Assembly: GCA_003247225.1 (NCBI GenBank)
Contig: QKAK01000106.1
Coordinates: 1-46,065 of the forward strand
Length of the DNA stretch: 46,065 nucleotides
From: Spirochaetota bacterium
GTDB taxonomy: Bacteria; Spirochaetota; Spirochaetia; Treponematales; UBA12059
Direction of reading: 5' to 3'
Shown: positions 17,490 to 26,025 of the stretch, piece by piece
Layout: every line of letters begins with the position of its first letter
Numbering within the stretch: the stretch's first letter is position 1
Notes under the pieces: generated by a model
What the model was told of the DNA's origin: nothing
The model's database searches: none
The model's input: the letters and a program-made list of their open reading frames with translations, nothing else
Made by a program: the position numbers and the translations under genes

Positions 17490-19571
17490 TCACTCCTCCC
17501 CGCCGTCCCACAGGGCCGACGAGGCGCGCATGATCGTGGTCGAGGCGCTGCCTATGTACGCGTAGCGCGCGGCGACGTCCGGGGCGAGCGCCGAGAGGCG
17601 AGCGTACTGCGACTGGGCCTCCAGGTATTCCTCTCGCTCGTATTGGACGCGGGCCAGCCCCGCGACGGCCAAGGGGTTGTCGGGCTCGACGGACGCCGCG
17701 CCGCGGTACCACTGCAGCGCGTCGTCCATGCGCTCGCGCAGGTAGAACAGGTTGCCGAGGTTTATCATCGCGTTGACCGAGCGGCGGTCGAGGGCGAGGG
17801 CGGCCTTGAACTGACGCTCCGCGTCGTCGAAGCGGCCGTAGCGCGCGTACATGATGCCGTAGGCGTTCCTGGTGCTGGCGCGGTCGCCGCCGCGGCGTAT
17901 GATCGACTCGTAGCCGTCGATCTTGGGCTGGATCTCCTGCGCGACGAAGGCGTCGAGGCTGGCCTTGTAGCTCTGGACGACCAGGTCGGACTGCGGGAAC
18001 AGCAGCGACAGCGTGTTGCCGGTGTAGCCGACGGGCGCGTAGGTCCGCCAGGCCTCGTGGATGGGGTAGAACGCGCCGACCCCCTTGGATACGGCCTCCT
18101 TCCACTGCTTGATGCCCGTCTTGAAGGCCTTGTTGAAGCCGTCCTGCACGATGGTCACCTCGACGGGCACCCAGGCCTTGCCGTCGGCGTAGATGAAGTC
18201 GCCGGCGCTCGTGAAGGCCTGCCTGGCCTCGAGCTCGGTCAGGCCGAGCGAGAAGGCCATGAAGATATGGCCGGGAACGGTGATGAACGCGGTCTCGATG
18301 CCGACCGACTCGAGCAGGGCCGCGTACAGGATCGACAGGTCGTCGCAGTCGCCGGCGCGGTAGATCAGCGACTGGGACGGGAACTGCAGGTAGTCGAGGA
18401 AGAGCTCGTCCTTGGACGCCTCGACGAAGGACGACAGGGGGTCGATCACGTAGTTGAGCCCGTAGAGCCGCATCGCCTCGAAGATGCCCATCGCTATCCT
18501 GAAGTTCAGGTTGAGCGGGTTGGCGCCGAGGTCGCGGATGATGCCGGCGGTGTTCTTCGAGAAGATCATCACGGTCGGGTCGCGCGGCGTGACGAAGGAG
18601 GCCGCCTTGCGGTCGTCGTCCCAGGTCATCGAGTTCCGGTCGAGCACGGTGACGGTCACCGGCTGCGAGTAGGAGACGCGCTCGCCGAGGTAGGTGTACG
18701 ACACCTTGATCTCGGCGGCCACCTTGGCGCGCTCGGTCAGGTTCATCAGGCGGCTCGTGAACAGGGCCTTGAGCGGCACCTCGACGCTGTCGCGTCGGCC
18801 GATCGACGGGAAGCTGGCCGTCAGCATCGGCTGCTCCATGTACTCGCCGACGTAGAAGTACACGTCGACGTTGGTGATGGCGCTGTTCTCGAGGTTGGAG
18901 ACGGTCATCGTGCCGAAGGGATTATGCTCGTAGTAGCCGAAGAACACCGGGAAGAGCGGCTCTGTCCTCAGGTCGGCTATCCTGAGCTTGCGTCGGCCCG
19001 AGTCGGGCTGGAGCCTGAGTATCGCGCCGGCCCAGACGCCGACGCCCTGGTACAGGTCTGTGAACGCGCCGGCGGCGGGGTCCCAGCCGACGTGGTAGCG
19101 GTAGGCGCCGCCGGCCGACAGGGCGAAGCCTGGGCTCAGGTCCCAGGCGGCGGCCAGGCTGCCGCCGAGGTACGGGTTGCCGGCCGGATCGTAGGCCCCG
19201 AAGAAGCCGAACGAATAGCCGCCCTGGGCCCCGAGCTGGAGGCTGACGCGGTCGAGCACCCTGAGGTCGCAGCCGAATCCGACGCCGGCCGAGGCCAGGG
19301 TCAGGGCGTCGGCTGCCTGGGTGGGGTGGAGGCCTACGGTCGCGCCGCCCTCGGCGTACAGGAACGGGGCCTTCGGGAACAGGTACTGGCCGTAGATCGC
19401 GGCGTTGCCGCCTACGCGATAGGCCGCGTCCTCGTAGAATAGGGCGCTCTTCCCGCCGATAGGCAGGTCCACCTCCGGCCTGACGTGGAACGAGAAATTC
19501 TCGGCTACCTGGGCGTAGCCGGAAGCCGCGGCCGCTAGCAGCAGCCAGGCGAACAGGCGCTTGCGCTTCAT
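17490..19571 (-). CDS. Beta-barrel/transglutaminase-like/TPR protein
   Basis: A 693-aa exported protein with three parts. A signal peptide (AAAASGYA) leads to about 200 residues of alternating beta-strands like an outer-membrane barrel. The middle region has a transglutaminase-like core around GDCDDLSILYAALLESVG and VPGHIFMAF, where the Cys-Asp and His residues of such proteases or peptide-processing folds are present. The end (about 560-680) holds TPR repeats (NAMINLGNLFYLRERMDDALQWY). The order resembles periplasmic or outer-membrane proteins that handle a partner protein. The giant lipoprotein gene directly follows, with its ribosome site inside the end of this gene, so an export or assembly role for that lipoprotein is plausible. 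Confidence 0.75.
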   Translation of the reverse strand: MKRKRLFAWLLLAAAASGYAQVAENFSFHVRPEVDLPIGGKSALFYEDAAYRVGGNAAIYGQYLFPKAPFLYAEGGATVGLHPTQAADALTLASAGVGFGCDLRVLDRVSLQLGAQGGYSFGFFGAYDPAGNPYLGGSLAAAWDLSPGFALSAGGAYRYHVGWDPAAGAFTDLYQGVGVWAGAILRLQPDSGRRKLRIADLRTEPLFPVFFGYYEHNPFGTMTVSNLENSAITNVDVYFYVGEYMEQPMLTASFPSIGRRDSVEVPLKALFTSRLMNLTERAKVAAEIKVSYTYLGERVSYSQPVTVTVLDRNSMTWDDDRKAASFVTPRDPTVMIFSKNTAGIIRDLGANPLNLNFRIAMGIFEAMRLYGLNYVIDPLSSFVEASKDELFLDYLQFPSQSLIYRAGDCDDLSILYAALLESVGIETAFITVPGHIFMAFSLGLTELEARQAFTSAGDFIYADGKAWVPVEVTIVQDGFNKAFKTGIKQWKEAVSKGVGAFYPIHEAWRTYAPVGYTGNTLSLLFPQSDLVVQSYKASLDAFVAQEIQPKIDGYESIIRRGGDRASTRNAYGIMYARYGRFDDAERQFKAALALDRRSVNAMINLGNLFYLRERMDDALQWYRGAASVEPDNPLAVAGLARVQYEREEYLEAQSQYARLSALAPDVAARYAYIGSASTTIMRASSALWDGGEE

Positions 19572-19707
19572 GACAAGCCTCCCGGTGGGTTGGGTTGGGA
19601 AGCTATGTTTGGATTATTTAATGTATGAAGACCGCGATGCTATGAGTGTAGTGCGGAGGAAGGGCGTTTTCCAGGGTTTCGCCGCGCGCCGCTCGCGATT
19701 CGAGCGC

Positions 19708-20337
19708 TCAGCCGCCCCAGCGCCTGAACAGCTCGGGCGTGCCGTCGCCGTGCCCGACGCCTTCGCGCCCGACGCCGTTGTATCCGACGCCGTCGTACTC
19801 AACGATGAGCCTGTCCAGGATCTTGCCGACGACGTGGTCGACGAGGTCGGCTATCGTCTCGGGGCCGTGGTAGAAACCGGGGCAGGCCGGCAGGATGGCG
19901 GCCCCCGCCTCGGCCAGCGCCGTCATGTTCCGCAGGTCGACGAGGGACAGCGGCGTCTCGCGCGGCACGAGCACGAGGCGCCGGCCCTCCTTGAGGGCGA
20001 CCGCGGCCGCGCGGTGGACCAGGTTCGTCGTCGCGCCGGAGGCGATCGCCCCGAGGCTGCTCATCGAGCAGGGGACTACCGCGACGCCGTCGAGCCGCCA
20101 GGAGCCTGACGACGGCGGGGCGGCCAGGTCGTCCGGGGCGTAGAGCCGATCGCGCGGGAAGGCCGTCGCGTCGAGCCAGGCGTCGAGCGACAGGCCGGTC
20201 TCGGTCCCGAAGACGCGCCTCCCCCAGGTCGAGAACACCGCGTGGACCTCGTGCCCGGCCGACGCCAGCGCCTCTATCGTACGCTTGCCGTAGGCCGCGC
20301 CGCTCGCTCCGGTCACGCAGACCAGGTATCGTCCCAT
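19708..20337 (-). CDS. ubiX: Flavin prenyltransferase UbiX
   Basis: A 209-aa enzyme that prenylates FMN to make the cofactor of UbiD decarboxylases. The N-terminus LVCVTGASGAAYGKRTIEAL is the FMN-binding loop of the UbiX/Pad1 family, and VPCSMSSLGAIASGATTNLVHRAA with LVPRETPLS are the expected active-site segments. The start is ATG 20337 after GGGAGG. The open frame runs further upstream over ubiA but without family sequence. The last 25 residues are glycine-rich and unusual. It sits in an operon with ubiA and the ubiD-type decarboxylase, whose cofactor it should supply. Confidence 0.93.
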   Translation of the reverse strand: MGRYLVCVTGASGAAYGKRTIEALASAGHEVHAVFSTWGRRVFGTETGLSLDAWLDATAFPRDRLYAPDDLAAPPSSGSWRLDGVAVVPCSMSSLGAIASGATTNLVHRAAAVALKEGRRLVLVPRETPLSLVDLRNMTALAEAGAAILPACPGFYHGPETIADLVDHVVGKILDRLIVEYDGVGYNGVGREGVGHGDGTPELFRRWGG

Positions 20338-20348
20338 CGTCGCCTCCC

Positions 20349-21239
20349 TTATGCCAGGTACACGTCGGCGGCCGTGGCGGCCAGCACGACGAGGGGCAGG
20401 ATCTCGTTGATCGAGTAGCTGGCTATCCGGATGTGGCGCTCGGTTCCGCCCCGCGCGATCAGGTGCTCGGCCGCCAGCAGGGCCGCCGCCAGCGCGACGC
20501 CGGTCAGGTAGGGCCAGGACAGCTCCCAGAATAGCGGCAGGGCGGCCAGCGCGACGACAGTGCCCGCGTGGGACAGCGCCGCGATCAGCCTGGCGCCCCG
20601 GGCGCCGAACCTGGCCGGCACCGAGCGTAGGCCGGCGGAGCGGTCGAACTCGATGTCCTGGAGGGCGTACAGGATGTCGAATCCGGCCACCCAGAGCGCC
20701 ACGGCGCCGGCCAGCGCGAAGTAGCCGAGCTCGAAGCGGCCCGACAGGGCCAGGAAGGCGCCCATGGGCGCCGCGGCGCAGGCCGCGCCGAGCCAGTAGT
20801 GGCACAGCCAGGTGAAGCGCTTCGTGTACGAGTAGCCGATTATCATGACTGCGGCGACCGGCAGCAGGGCCACGCACAGCCAGTTGAGCATCGCGGTCGC
20901 CGCGACGAGGACGGCGCCCATGACCGCCGTGAACGCGAGCAGCTCCTTCTTGGACAGCCTGCCGGTCGGCAGGTGGCGGCCGGCGGTCCGCGGGTTCCTG
21001 GCGTCGATCTCGGCGTCGACGACGCGGTTGAGCGCGTTGGCCGCGTTCCTCGCGGCCATCGCCGCGACGAGTATCAGGACGAGCTTGCCGACCGGCGGCC
21101 GCCCGTCCGTCTCCAGCAGGATGGCGACGACGGCGAACGGTAGCGAGAACAGGGTATGCCTGACGATGACAGCGTCGCCTATGTCGCCGAGCCGCCGCCA
21201 GCGGCCGCGGGCCGGGACGGCTCCGGGTTCAGAGCCCAT
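20349..21239 (-). CDS. UbiA-type prenyltransferase (menaquinone pathway, MqnP-like)
   Basis: A 296-aa membrane enzyme with about eight helices that attaches a polyprenyl chain to an aromatic acid. The first aspartate motif is in NRVVDAEIDARN and the second in DILYALQDIEFD, both typical for UbiA prenyltransferases that bind diphosphate through magnesium. The partner genes are a flavin prenyltransferase and a UbiD-type decarboxylase with no ubiquinone genes. In an anaerobe this points to menaquinone made from futalosine rather than ubiquinone. The start overlaps the end of the decarboxylase gene by 11 bp. Confidence 0.88.
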   Translation of the reverse strand: MGSEPGAVPARGRWRRLGDIGDAVIVRHTLFSLPFAVVAILLETDGRPPVGKLVLILVAAMAARNAANALNRVVDAEIDARNPRTAGRHLPTGRLSKKELLAFTAVMGAVLVAATAMLNWLCVALLPVAAVMIIGYSYTKRFTWLCHYWLGAACAAAPMGAFLALSGRFELGYFALAGAVALWVAGFDILYALQDIEFDRSAGLRSVPARFGARGARLIAALSHAGTVVALAALPLFWELSWPYLTGVALAAALLAAEHLIARGGTERHIRIASYSINEILPLVVLAATAADVYLA

Positions 21240-22689
21240 ACTCGTCCCAGCGGCCGTCGACCAGGTCCCTGACGCGCGCGTCCATCTCGAGCGGGTCGGG
21301 CCAGGGGCGCTCGTGGCCCTCGTCGGGGCCCTTGCGCGTCGCGTCTATGCCGAGCCGCGTGCCGTAGCGCGGCAGCGGCGACGAATGGTCGAGCGCGTCG
21401 AGCGGGCCGTCGGAGAACACGAGGTCGCGGCGCGCGTCGATGTTGTTGAACGCGCGCCAGGCGACCGTCGACACGTCGGACGGCTTCACGTCGTCGTCGA
21501 CCACGACGATCAGCTTCGTGTACATCATCTGGCCCATGCCCCACATGAAGTTCATCACCTTGCGGGCCTGGCCTGGGAATCGTTTCTTGATCGATACGAT
21601 GACGCAGTTATGGAACACGCCCTCGAGCGGCATCGACAGGTCGACGATCTCCGGGCAGAGCTGCTTGAGCAGCGGCAGGAAGAGCCGCTCGGTCGCCTTG
21701 GCCATCCAGCAGTCCTCCTTGGGCGGAATGCCGACTATGGTCGCCGGATAGACAGGCGAGCGGCGGCGCGTTATACGCTCCAGGTGGAAGACCGGGTACT
21801 CGTCCTCGAGCGAGTAGAAGCCCGTATGGTCGCCGAAGGGCCCCTCGACGCGGACCTCGCCCGGGTCGACGTAGCCCTCGAGCACGAATTCGGCGTCGGC
21901 CGGCACGTCCAGCCCGCTTAGGGTGGCCTTGGCTATCTCGGCGCTCTTGCCGCGCAGGAAGCCGGCGAACAGCATCTCCCAGACGCCCTCGGGCAGCGGC
22001 GCCGTCGACGCGTAGGTGACGGCCGGATCGCAGCCGAGCGCCACCGCCACCGGCATGCGCTCGCCGCGCGCCTTGTACTTCTGGAAGAAGTGGGCGCCGT
22101 CCTTGTGGAGGTGCCAGTGCATGCCGGCGGTCCGGTCGTCGTAGACCTGCATGCGGTACATGCCGACGTTCTGGACGCCTGTCTCGGGGTCGCGGGTGCA
22201 TACGAGCGGCAGGGTCAGGAAGCGGCCGCCGTCGAGGGGCCAGCATTTGAGTACCGGCAGGCTCGAGAAGCCCTCGTCGTCGGAGACGACCTCCTGGCAT
22301 TTCGGCCGCGATACCCGCCTCGGGAAGAGGCTCAGGGCCACGGGCAGCTTGGGCAGGGCCTCGGGCACGGCCTTGAGGAGATTGAAGCCGCGCAGCTGCT
22401 TCCAGGCCCACGCGATGAGGTCCTCTATCTCGGCGGCCTTCTCGTCGAGGCTGGAGGCGCCGAAGGCCATCGCCATGCGCTCCTCCGAGCCCATCGCGTT
22501 GATCAGGAGCGGGTAGGGCGAGCCCTTTACCTTCTCGAAGAGCAGGGCCGGCCCGCCTCCGGGCCGCCGCATCACGCGGTCGGCTATCTCGGTTATCTCG
22601 AGCTCGGGGTCGACCTCTACGCTTACGCGCCTGAGCAGGCCCTTCGACTCGAGGGCCGCCATATAATCCTGTAGATCGTTATACGCCAT
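21229..22689 (-). CDS. UbiD-family decarboxylase (menaquinone pathway)
   Basis: A 486-aa prenyl-FMN-dependent decarboxylase. Recognisable segments are DLQDYMAALESKGLLRRV at the start, NVGMYRMQVYDDRTAGMHWHLHKDG (the metal and prenyl-FMN region), GPFGDHTGFYS and PPKEDCWMAKATERLFLP. The length is normal for the family. It probably removes the carboxyl group of a naphthoic acid intermediate in menaquinone synthesis, using prenyl-FMN from UbiX downstream. The start is ATG 22689. The open frame continues into the upstream crp-type gene but without family sequence. A strong hairpin (22711-22740) lies between this gene and the crp-type gene. Confidence 0.88.
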   Translation of the reverse strand: MAYNDLQDYMAALESKGLLRRVSVEVDPELEITEIADRVMRRPGGGPALLFEKVKGSPYPLLINAMGSEERMAMAFGASSLDEKAAEIEDLIAWAWKQLRGFNLLKAVPEALPKLPVALSLFPRRVSRPKCQEVVSDDEGFSSLPVLKCWPLDGGRFLTLPLVCTRDPETGVQNVGMYRMQVYDDRTAGMHWHLHKDGAHFFQKYKARGERMPVAVALGCDPAVTYASTAPLPEGVWEMLFAGFLRGKSAEIAKATLSGLDVPADAEFVLEGYVDPGEVRVEGPFGDHTGFYSLEDEYPVFHLERITRRRSPVYPATIVGIPPKEDCWMAKATERLFLPLLKQLCPEIVDLSMPLEGVFHNCVIVSIKKRFPGQARKVMNFMWGMGQMMYTKLIVVVDDDVKPSDVSTVAWRAFNNIDARRDLVFSDGPLDALDHSSPLPRYGTRLGIDATRKGPDEGHERPWPDPLEMDARVRDLVDGRWDEYGL

Positions 22690-22710
22690 AGTGTTTCCAG
22701 TATATAGCAG

Positions 22711-22740
22711 GGCGGGCCGTCGATGATAGGACGGCCCGCC
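22711..22740 (-). terminator. Strong hairpin between the crp-type and ubiD genes
   Basis: A perfect 10-bp stem (22711-22720 with 22731-22740) with a 10-nt loop. There is no T-run on either side, so it may be a weak terminator, a processing site or an RNA stability element rather than a classical terminator. Confidence 0.45.
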
Positions 22741-22742
22741 GC

Positions 22743-23381
22743 CTAGTCGCCGGAACGGCGGTCGTTGGCCCGGATGAAGGCCTCGGGCAGCGCGAGGCGC
22801 TCGTGGGTCTTGGCGCTGGTCGGGGCCCAGGCTATCGACTCGAGCCGTATGAAGCGGGCTATAGCGGCCTCGACCTCGGCCTTGGGCACGCCGAGGTGGC
22901 CGTTGATCCAGCTCGTCGCGGCGGCCAGGTCGATCGTTACGGCGCCGTCGTGGATGCGCTCGCCGTGGTTGCCGGCGAAGTCGACCAGGCCCCTCGCGAT
23001 GCGTTCCCGGGGCATCGTCTCTATCAGGTCGGAGACCTGCTCGTTCGATCGCCTGATGCGCTCCGACAGCACCTTGATGATCTTGAGGGCGAACTTGCCG
23101 TTCGTCAGTATCATCGTCTCGAAGGTCGGCCCGTCGACCGCGAGCAGGTTCGTCCGCCTGAGCGCGACGGCGGTGGCCGAGCGCGGCCTCTCGTCTATCA
23201 GCGCCATCTCGCCGAAGAACTCGTTCGGCGTATCGATGGTCTTGATCACCGTCTCGCCCCTGTCCACCTTGATCTTCAGCTCGACCGCCCCGGCGAGCAG
23301 TATGTACATCCTGTCGCCCGGTTCGCCCTCGCGGAAGATCACCTCGCCGGACTCGAACTGCGTCACGTTGTCGTTGGCCAT
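22743..23381 (-). CDS. Crp-type cyclic-nucleotide-binding regulator
   Basis: A 212-aa regulator. The N-terminal jelly-roll domain (10-115) shows the phosphate-binding cassette FGEMALIDERPRSATA, with the E and R-S residues used to bind cAMP or a similar cyclic nucleotide. The C-terminal part has a helix-turn-helix (about 150-190, SWINGHLGVPKAEVEAAIARF) whose second helix is less canonical than in Crp, so DNA binding is likely but not certain. It lies upstream of the menaquinone genes on the same strand, separated by a hairpin. Control of that pathway or of energy genes is an inference. Confidence 0.82.
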   Translation of the reverse strand: MANDNVTQFESGEVIFREGEPGDRMYILLAGAVELKIKVDRGETVIKTIDTPNEFFGEMALIDERPRSATAVALRRTNLLAVDGPTFETMILTNGKFALKIIKVLSERIRRSNEQVSDLIETMPRERIARGLVDFAGNHGERIHDGAVTIDLAAATSWINGHLGVPKAEVEAAIARFIRLESIAWAPTSAKTHERLALPEAFIRANDRRSGD

Positions 23382-23436
23382 GGCCTAGAGCATAGAGCCT
23401 CTCCACAAATACGGCAATACGGCGTATAGTCGAGCC

Positions 23437-24147
23437 ATGGGACGAGAACGCCTTCGTCGCGCGCTGGCGATAGCCGGCTTCCCGGCGGCCATCGCGGCCG
23501 TCGCGCTCGCGGCCTTCGCGTTCCGCGCGCAGCTGCTCGGGCTGTTCAGGTCGTCCGAGGCGATACGCGACGCGGTCGCAGCAACCGGCTCCTGGGCGCC
23601 GCTCGCCTTCGTCGGGCTGCAGGCCGTCCAGGTGATCGTGTTCTTCATCCCCGGCGAGGTGGTGCAGATAGCCGGAGGCTTCGCCTTCGGCCTATGGGGC
23701 GGGACGCTCTGGTCGGTAGCCGGCATCCTGCTCGGCTCGCTCGTCAACTTCGGCGTGGGCCGGCTCCTCGGCCGCCCCTTCGCGGCCGCGGTGCTGAAGC
23801 CGGAGCGCCTCGCCCGCGTCGAGGCCAGCACCGCCGGCGGCAAGGCCGTCGCCGGCTTCCTGCTCCTGTTCGCCATACCCGGTATCCCCAAGGACGCGCT
23901 GACCTACGCGGCCGGCGCGAGCGGGCTGTCGTTCTGGGCCTTCATCGTCGTGTCGACCATGGGGCGGCTGCCCGGCATACTCGGTAGCGCCTACATGGGC
24001 TCGGCGGTCTTCGACCGCGAGTACGGGGCGGCGATAGCCGTCCTGTCGGTCGCCCTGGTCGCGCTGTTCCTGGGCTTCGCCTTCAGGGAGCGGCTGCACG
24101 ACCTGGTCGACCGACTGATCTCTAGGCTCTCCGGCCCGAGGCGATAG
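23437..24147 (+). CDS. VTT-domain membrane protein (TVP38/TMEM64 family)
   Basis: A 236-aa membrane protein with about five to six helices. The family signatures are FFIPGEVVQIAGGFAFGLW and FAIPGIPKDALTYAAGAS, with the G-rich re-entrant segments between them. Relatives (DedA/VTT) move lipids or help keep the membrane potential. No precise substrate is known here. ATG 23437 opens the helix. Its stop codon overlaps the stop of the converging RlmL-like gene by 26 bp. Confidence 0.85.
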   Translation: MGRERLRRALAIAGFPAAIAAVALAAFAFRAQLLGLFRSSEAIRDAVAATGSWAPLAFVGLQAVQVIVFFIPGEVVQIAGGFAFGLWGGTLWSVAGILLGSLVNFGVGRLLGRPFAAAVLKPERLARVEASTAGGKAVAGFLLLFAIPGIPKDALTYAAGASGLSFWAFIVVSTMGRLPGILGSAYMGSAVFDREYGAAIAVLSVALVALFLGFAFRERLHDLVDRLISRLSGPRR

Positions 24148-25282
24148 AGCGCTGCAGCCAGCGCGTCTCGGCGCCGTCCACCAGCTTGGTCCTCTTCCAG
24201 GCGCCGGCGGCCCCCGGTACGGCGCGCTCGCCGGCGAAGCCGCCGAATTCCTCCCGGTCGACCACGAAGCACAGCTCCCATCGGGAGAAACGCTCCGAGA
24301 ACGCGCCTAGGGACGCGTACAGGGCGGTGGCCTCCGCCGGCGTGCCGAGGCGCTTGCCGTAGGGCGGGTCGGTGACCACGAAGCCGCGCTCGGCGAACGG
24401 GGCGGCTTCCTCTGCCTTGGCGCGGAAGAAGCGGATGCGCTGGCCGACTTTCGCCAGGCCGGCGTTCGCGAGGGCCGCGTCGAGGGCCGCCTGGTCCGAG
24501 TCGGAGCCGGCGATCATCGCCTCGCGGTCAAGTCGGACCGCGGCCTTAGCGGCATCCTTCGCGGCCGCTACCTCGGCTTTGCCGCCGTCGGGCATCCCTT
24601 CCCACGAGAAGCCCCTGCCGAGGCCCGGGGCTATGTCGAAGGCGTAGAGCGCGGCCTCGATCGGGATCGTGCCCGAGCCGCAGAAGGGGTCGTATAGCGG
24701 GAAGGAGCGTCGCCAGCCCGACAGGAACAGCACCGCCGCGGCCACGCTCTCCTTGAGGGGCGCCTCGGTCGGCCGCTTGCGGTAGCCGCGCCGCGACAGC
24801 GCCTCGCCGCAGAGGTCCAGCTCCACGGTCGCCTCGTCGCGCTCTATCCTGACCCGCGTCTGCACCGTCGCCGCGGTCTCGGGCATGCGGACCACGCCGT
24901 ACTCGCCGCAGAGCCGCTCGTAGGCGGCTTTCTGGCCGACCGACTGGATAGCGTTCTGGGCCGACAGCGCCGAGCGTATCGACCGCGCCTTCTCGATGAC
25001 CAGCCTGTCCCGCGGCCCTACCCATCGTTCCCAGGGTATCGCCTTGAAGCCTTCGTACAGCTCGTCGAAGTCGCGGGCGCGGAAGCGCCCCGCCTCGAGG
25101 AATATCCTGTCGGCGCATCGCAGCCCTACCAGGGCCTTGGCCAGGCCCGCCTTATCGGCCTCGAAGCCGACGCGGCCGGCCGACCTGGTTGAAGCCGACA
25201 GCCCGAGCCGCTCGAGCTCGCCGGCCACGACCTTCTCTATGCCCACGGCGCATGACGCCGATAGTCTCAAAACGCTGTTCAT
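24122..25282 (-). CDS. RlmL-like RNA methyltransferase
   Basis: A 386-aa enzyme that should methylate a guanine in 23S rRNA at N2. A THUMP-type RNA-binding region fills roughly residues 40-150. The methyltransferase domain follows, with the SAM motif DPFCGSGT (198-205) and the catalytic DPPYG (305-309). E. coli RlmL carries an additional C-terminal domain (RlmK) that is missing here, which is common outside the gammaproteobacteria. ATG 25282 is chosen over an upstream start because the family begins near there. The site upstream is weak. It converges with the VTT gene. Confidence 0.85.
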   Translation of the reverse strand: MNSVLRLSASCAVGIEKVVAGELERLGLSASTRSAGRVGFEADKAGLAKALVGLRCADRIFLEAGRFRARDFDELYEGFKAIPWERWVGPRDRLVIEKARSIRSALSAQNAIQSVGQKAAYERLCGEYGVVRMPETAATVQTRVRIERDEATVELDLCGEALSRRGYRKRPTEAPLKESVAAAVLFLSGWRRSFPLYDPFCGSGTIPIEAALYAFDIAPGLGRGFSWEGMPDGGKAEVAAAKDAAKAAVRLDREAMIAGSDSDQAALDAALANAGLAKVGQRIRFFRAKAEEAAPFAERGFVVTDPPYGKRLGTPAEATALYASLGAFSERFSRWELCFVVDREEFGGFAGERAVPGAAGAWKRTKLVDGAETRWLQRSIASGRRA

Positions 25283-25357
25283 AGCACCAGTATGCGTCGC
25301 CCGGGCCCGCCGACGCAATAGACGGCAGGAGCCTCGAAAAATTATCGAGCGATCCGC

Positions 25358-25386
25358 TTGACACGCCCATGCCCGATCGCTAGAAT
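25358..25386 (+). promoter_or_regulatory. Promoter of the tRNA-Ala gene
   Basis: TTGACA (25358-25363) and TAGAAT (25381-25386) are 17 bp apart, close to the consensus for the housekeeping sigma factor, and lie 12 bp before the tRNA. Confidence 0.8.
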
Positions 25387-25398
25387 GCCACTCGCTTC

Positions 25399-25471
<73 letters not shown>

Positions 25472-25474
25472 CTT

Positions 25475-25518
25475 AGCAATAAAAAAGACCGCCTACTGGC
25501 GGTCTTTTTTATTGCTAA
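25475..25518 (+). terminator. Very long terminator hairpin after tRNA-Ala
   Basis: Perfect 20-bp arms (25475-25494 with 25499-25518) around a TACT loop, including A- and T-runs that make it bidirectional. The inverted match continues beyond the arms as a copy of the tRNA T-arm (25529-25544). Confidence 0.9.
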
Positions 25519-25736
25519 CCCGAATGGAGTGAGGGGAATTGAACGGTACGAGCGCCGAGCGGAAGCGAGGAAGAGGCGCCAGGATGGCGCCGGAAGCGAG
25601 TACCGCGGGCTGGAGGCTCGAGCCACGACGGCGAGAGCCGGAAGCCAATTCCCTCGCCGGTACCCCGGCGAGTTACAATCCTGCCATACGCAAAGTCGCC
25701 TATTGGCGGTCTTTTTCATTGCTAACCCGGTATGGA
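25499..25736. repeat. Two copies of a terminator-plus-tail sequence
   Basis: The segment starting GGCGGTCTTTTT with the following ATTGCTAACCCG and ATGGAGTG occurs at 25499-25531 and again at 25705-25739. The second copy has a degraded left stem (AAAGTCGCC) and, after ATGGAGTG, a 17-bp palindromic insertion (CGCGAG 25741-25746, CTCGCG 25751-25756) before the shared GGGGAATTG. Confidence 0.7.
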
Positions 25737-25980
25737 GTGTCGCGAGAGTACTCGCGGGGGAATTGTATCGCGGTTCGCCCGAGGCGAACACGTTCAATAC
25801 AATTCCTTGCGATGCTCCGCTACTGCGGAGTACGGTTCGCCCCGCGCCGCGGCCGCGGCGATGAGCGCGCAGGATGCGCGAGTAAGGGGCGAACCGCGGC
25901 CCGGAATGAGAAAACAGGATGTTTTCGAATGGAGGGCGATTCCCTCGCCGGTACCCCGGCTCCCCCGCGATTTTATCATA
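25519..25980. repeat. Palindrome-rich non-coding island
   Basis: No gene is supported here. It contains a 16-nt inverted copy of the tRNA T-arm (25529-25544) and a 22-bp direct repeat (25648-25669 and 25939-25960). A 52-bp hairpin has ends GTATCGC and GCGATGC (25764-25815), and an adjacent CTCCGC-TACT-GCGGAG hairpin lies at 25815-25830. An 11-bp inverted pair (25833-25843 with 25886-25896) encloses more GC palindromes. Confidence 0.75.
25764..25830. repeat. Palindromic element with GTATCGC/GCGATRC ends (copy 1)
   Basis: Hairpin I runs 25764-25815. Inner arms GTTCGCC and GGCGAAC are enclosed by the pair GGAATTGTAT (from 25758) and ATACAATTCC, with the sequence TTCCTTGCGATGC at its end. Hairpin II (CTCCGC, GCGGAG) follows. 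The same architecture and the CAATA-TTCCTT-CGAT core recur at 42182 and 42302. Confidence 0.6.
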
Positions 25981-25984
25981 GTAG

Positions 25985-25998
25985 TATAATGCTATAAT
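25985..25998 (+). promoter_or_regulatory. Candidate promoter of the GAF gene
   Basis: Two perfect TATAAT boxes (25985-25990 and 25993-25998) lie in an AT-rich strip 28-40 bp before the GAF start codon. No convincing -35 box accompanies them. Confidence 0.4.
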
Positions 25999-26025
25999 GG
26001 AATCGTACGCCATGGAGGGAGCGCA

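Noticed and set aside
17154-19442. A 762-codon open frame on the plus strand opposite the barrel/transglutaminase gene
   Set aside because: Its composition is arginine-, glycine- and valine-rich with no family resemblance, and the minus-strand gene there has clear domains. It is an open frame caused by high GC content.
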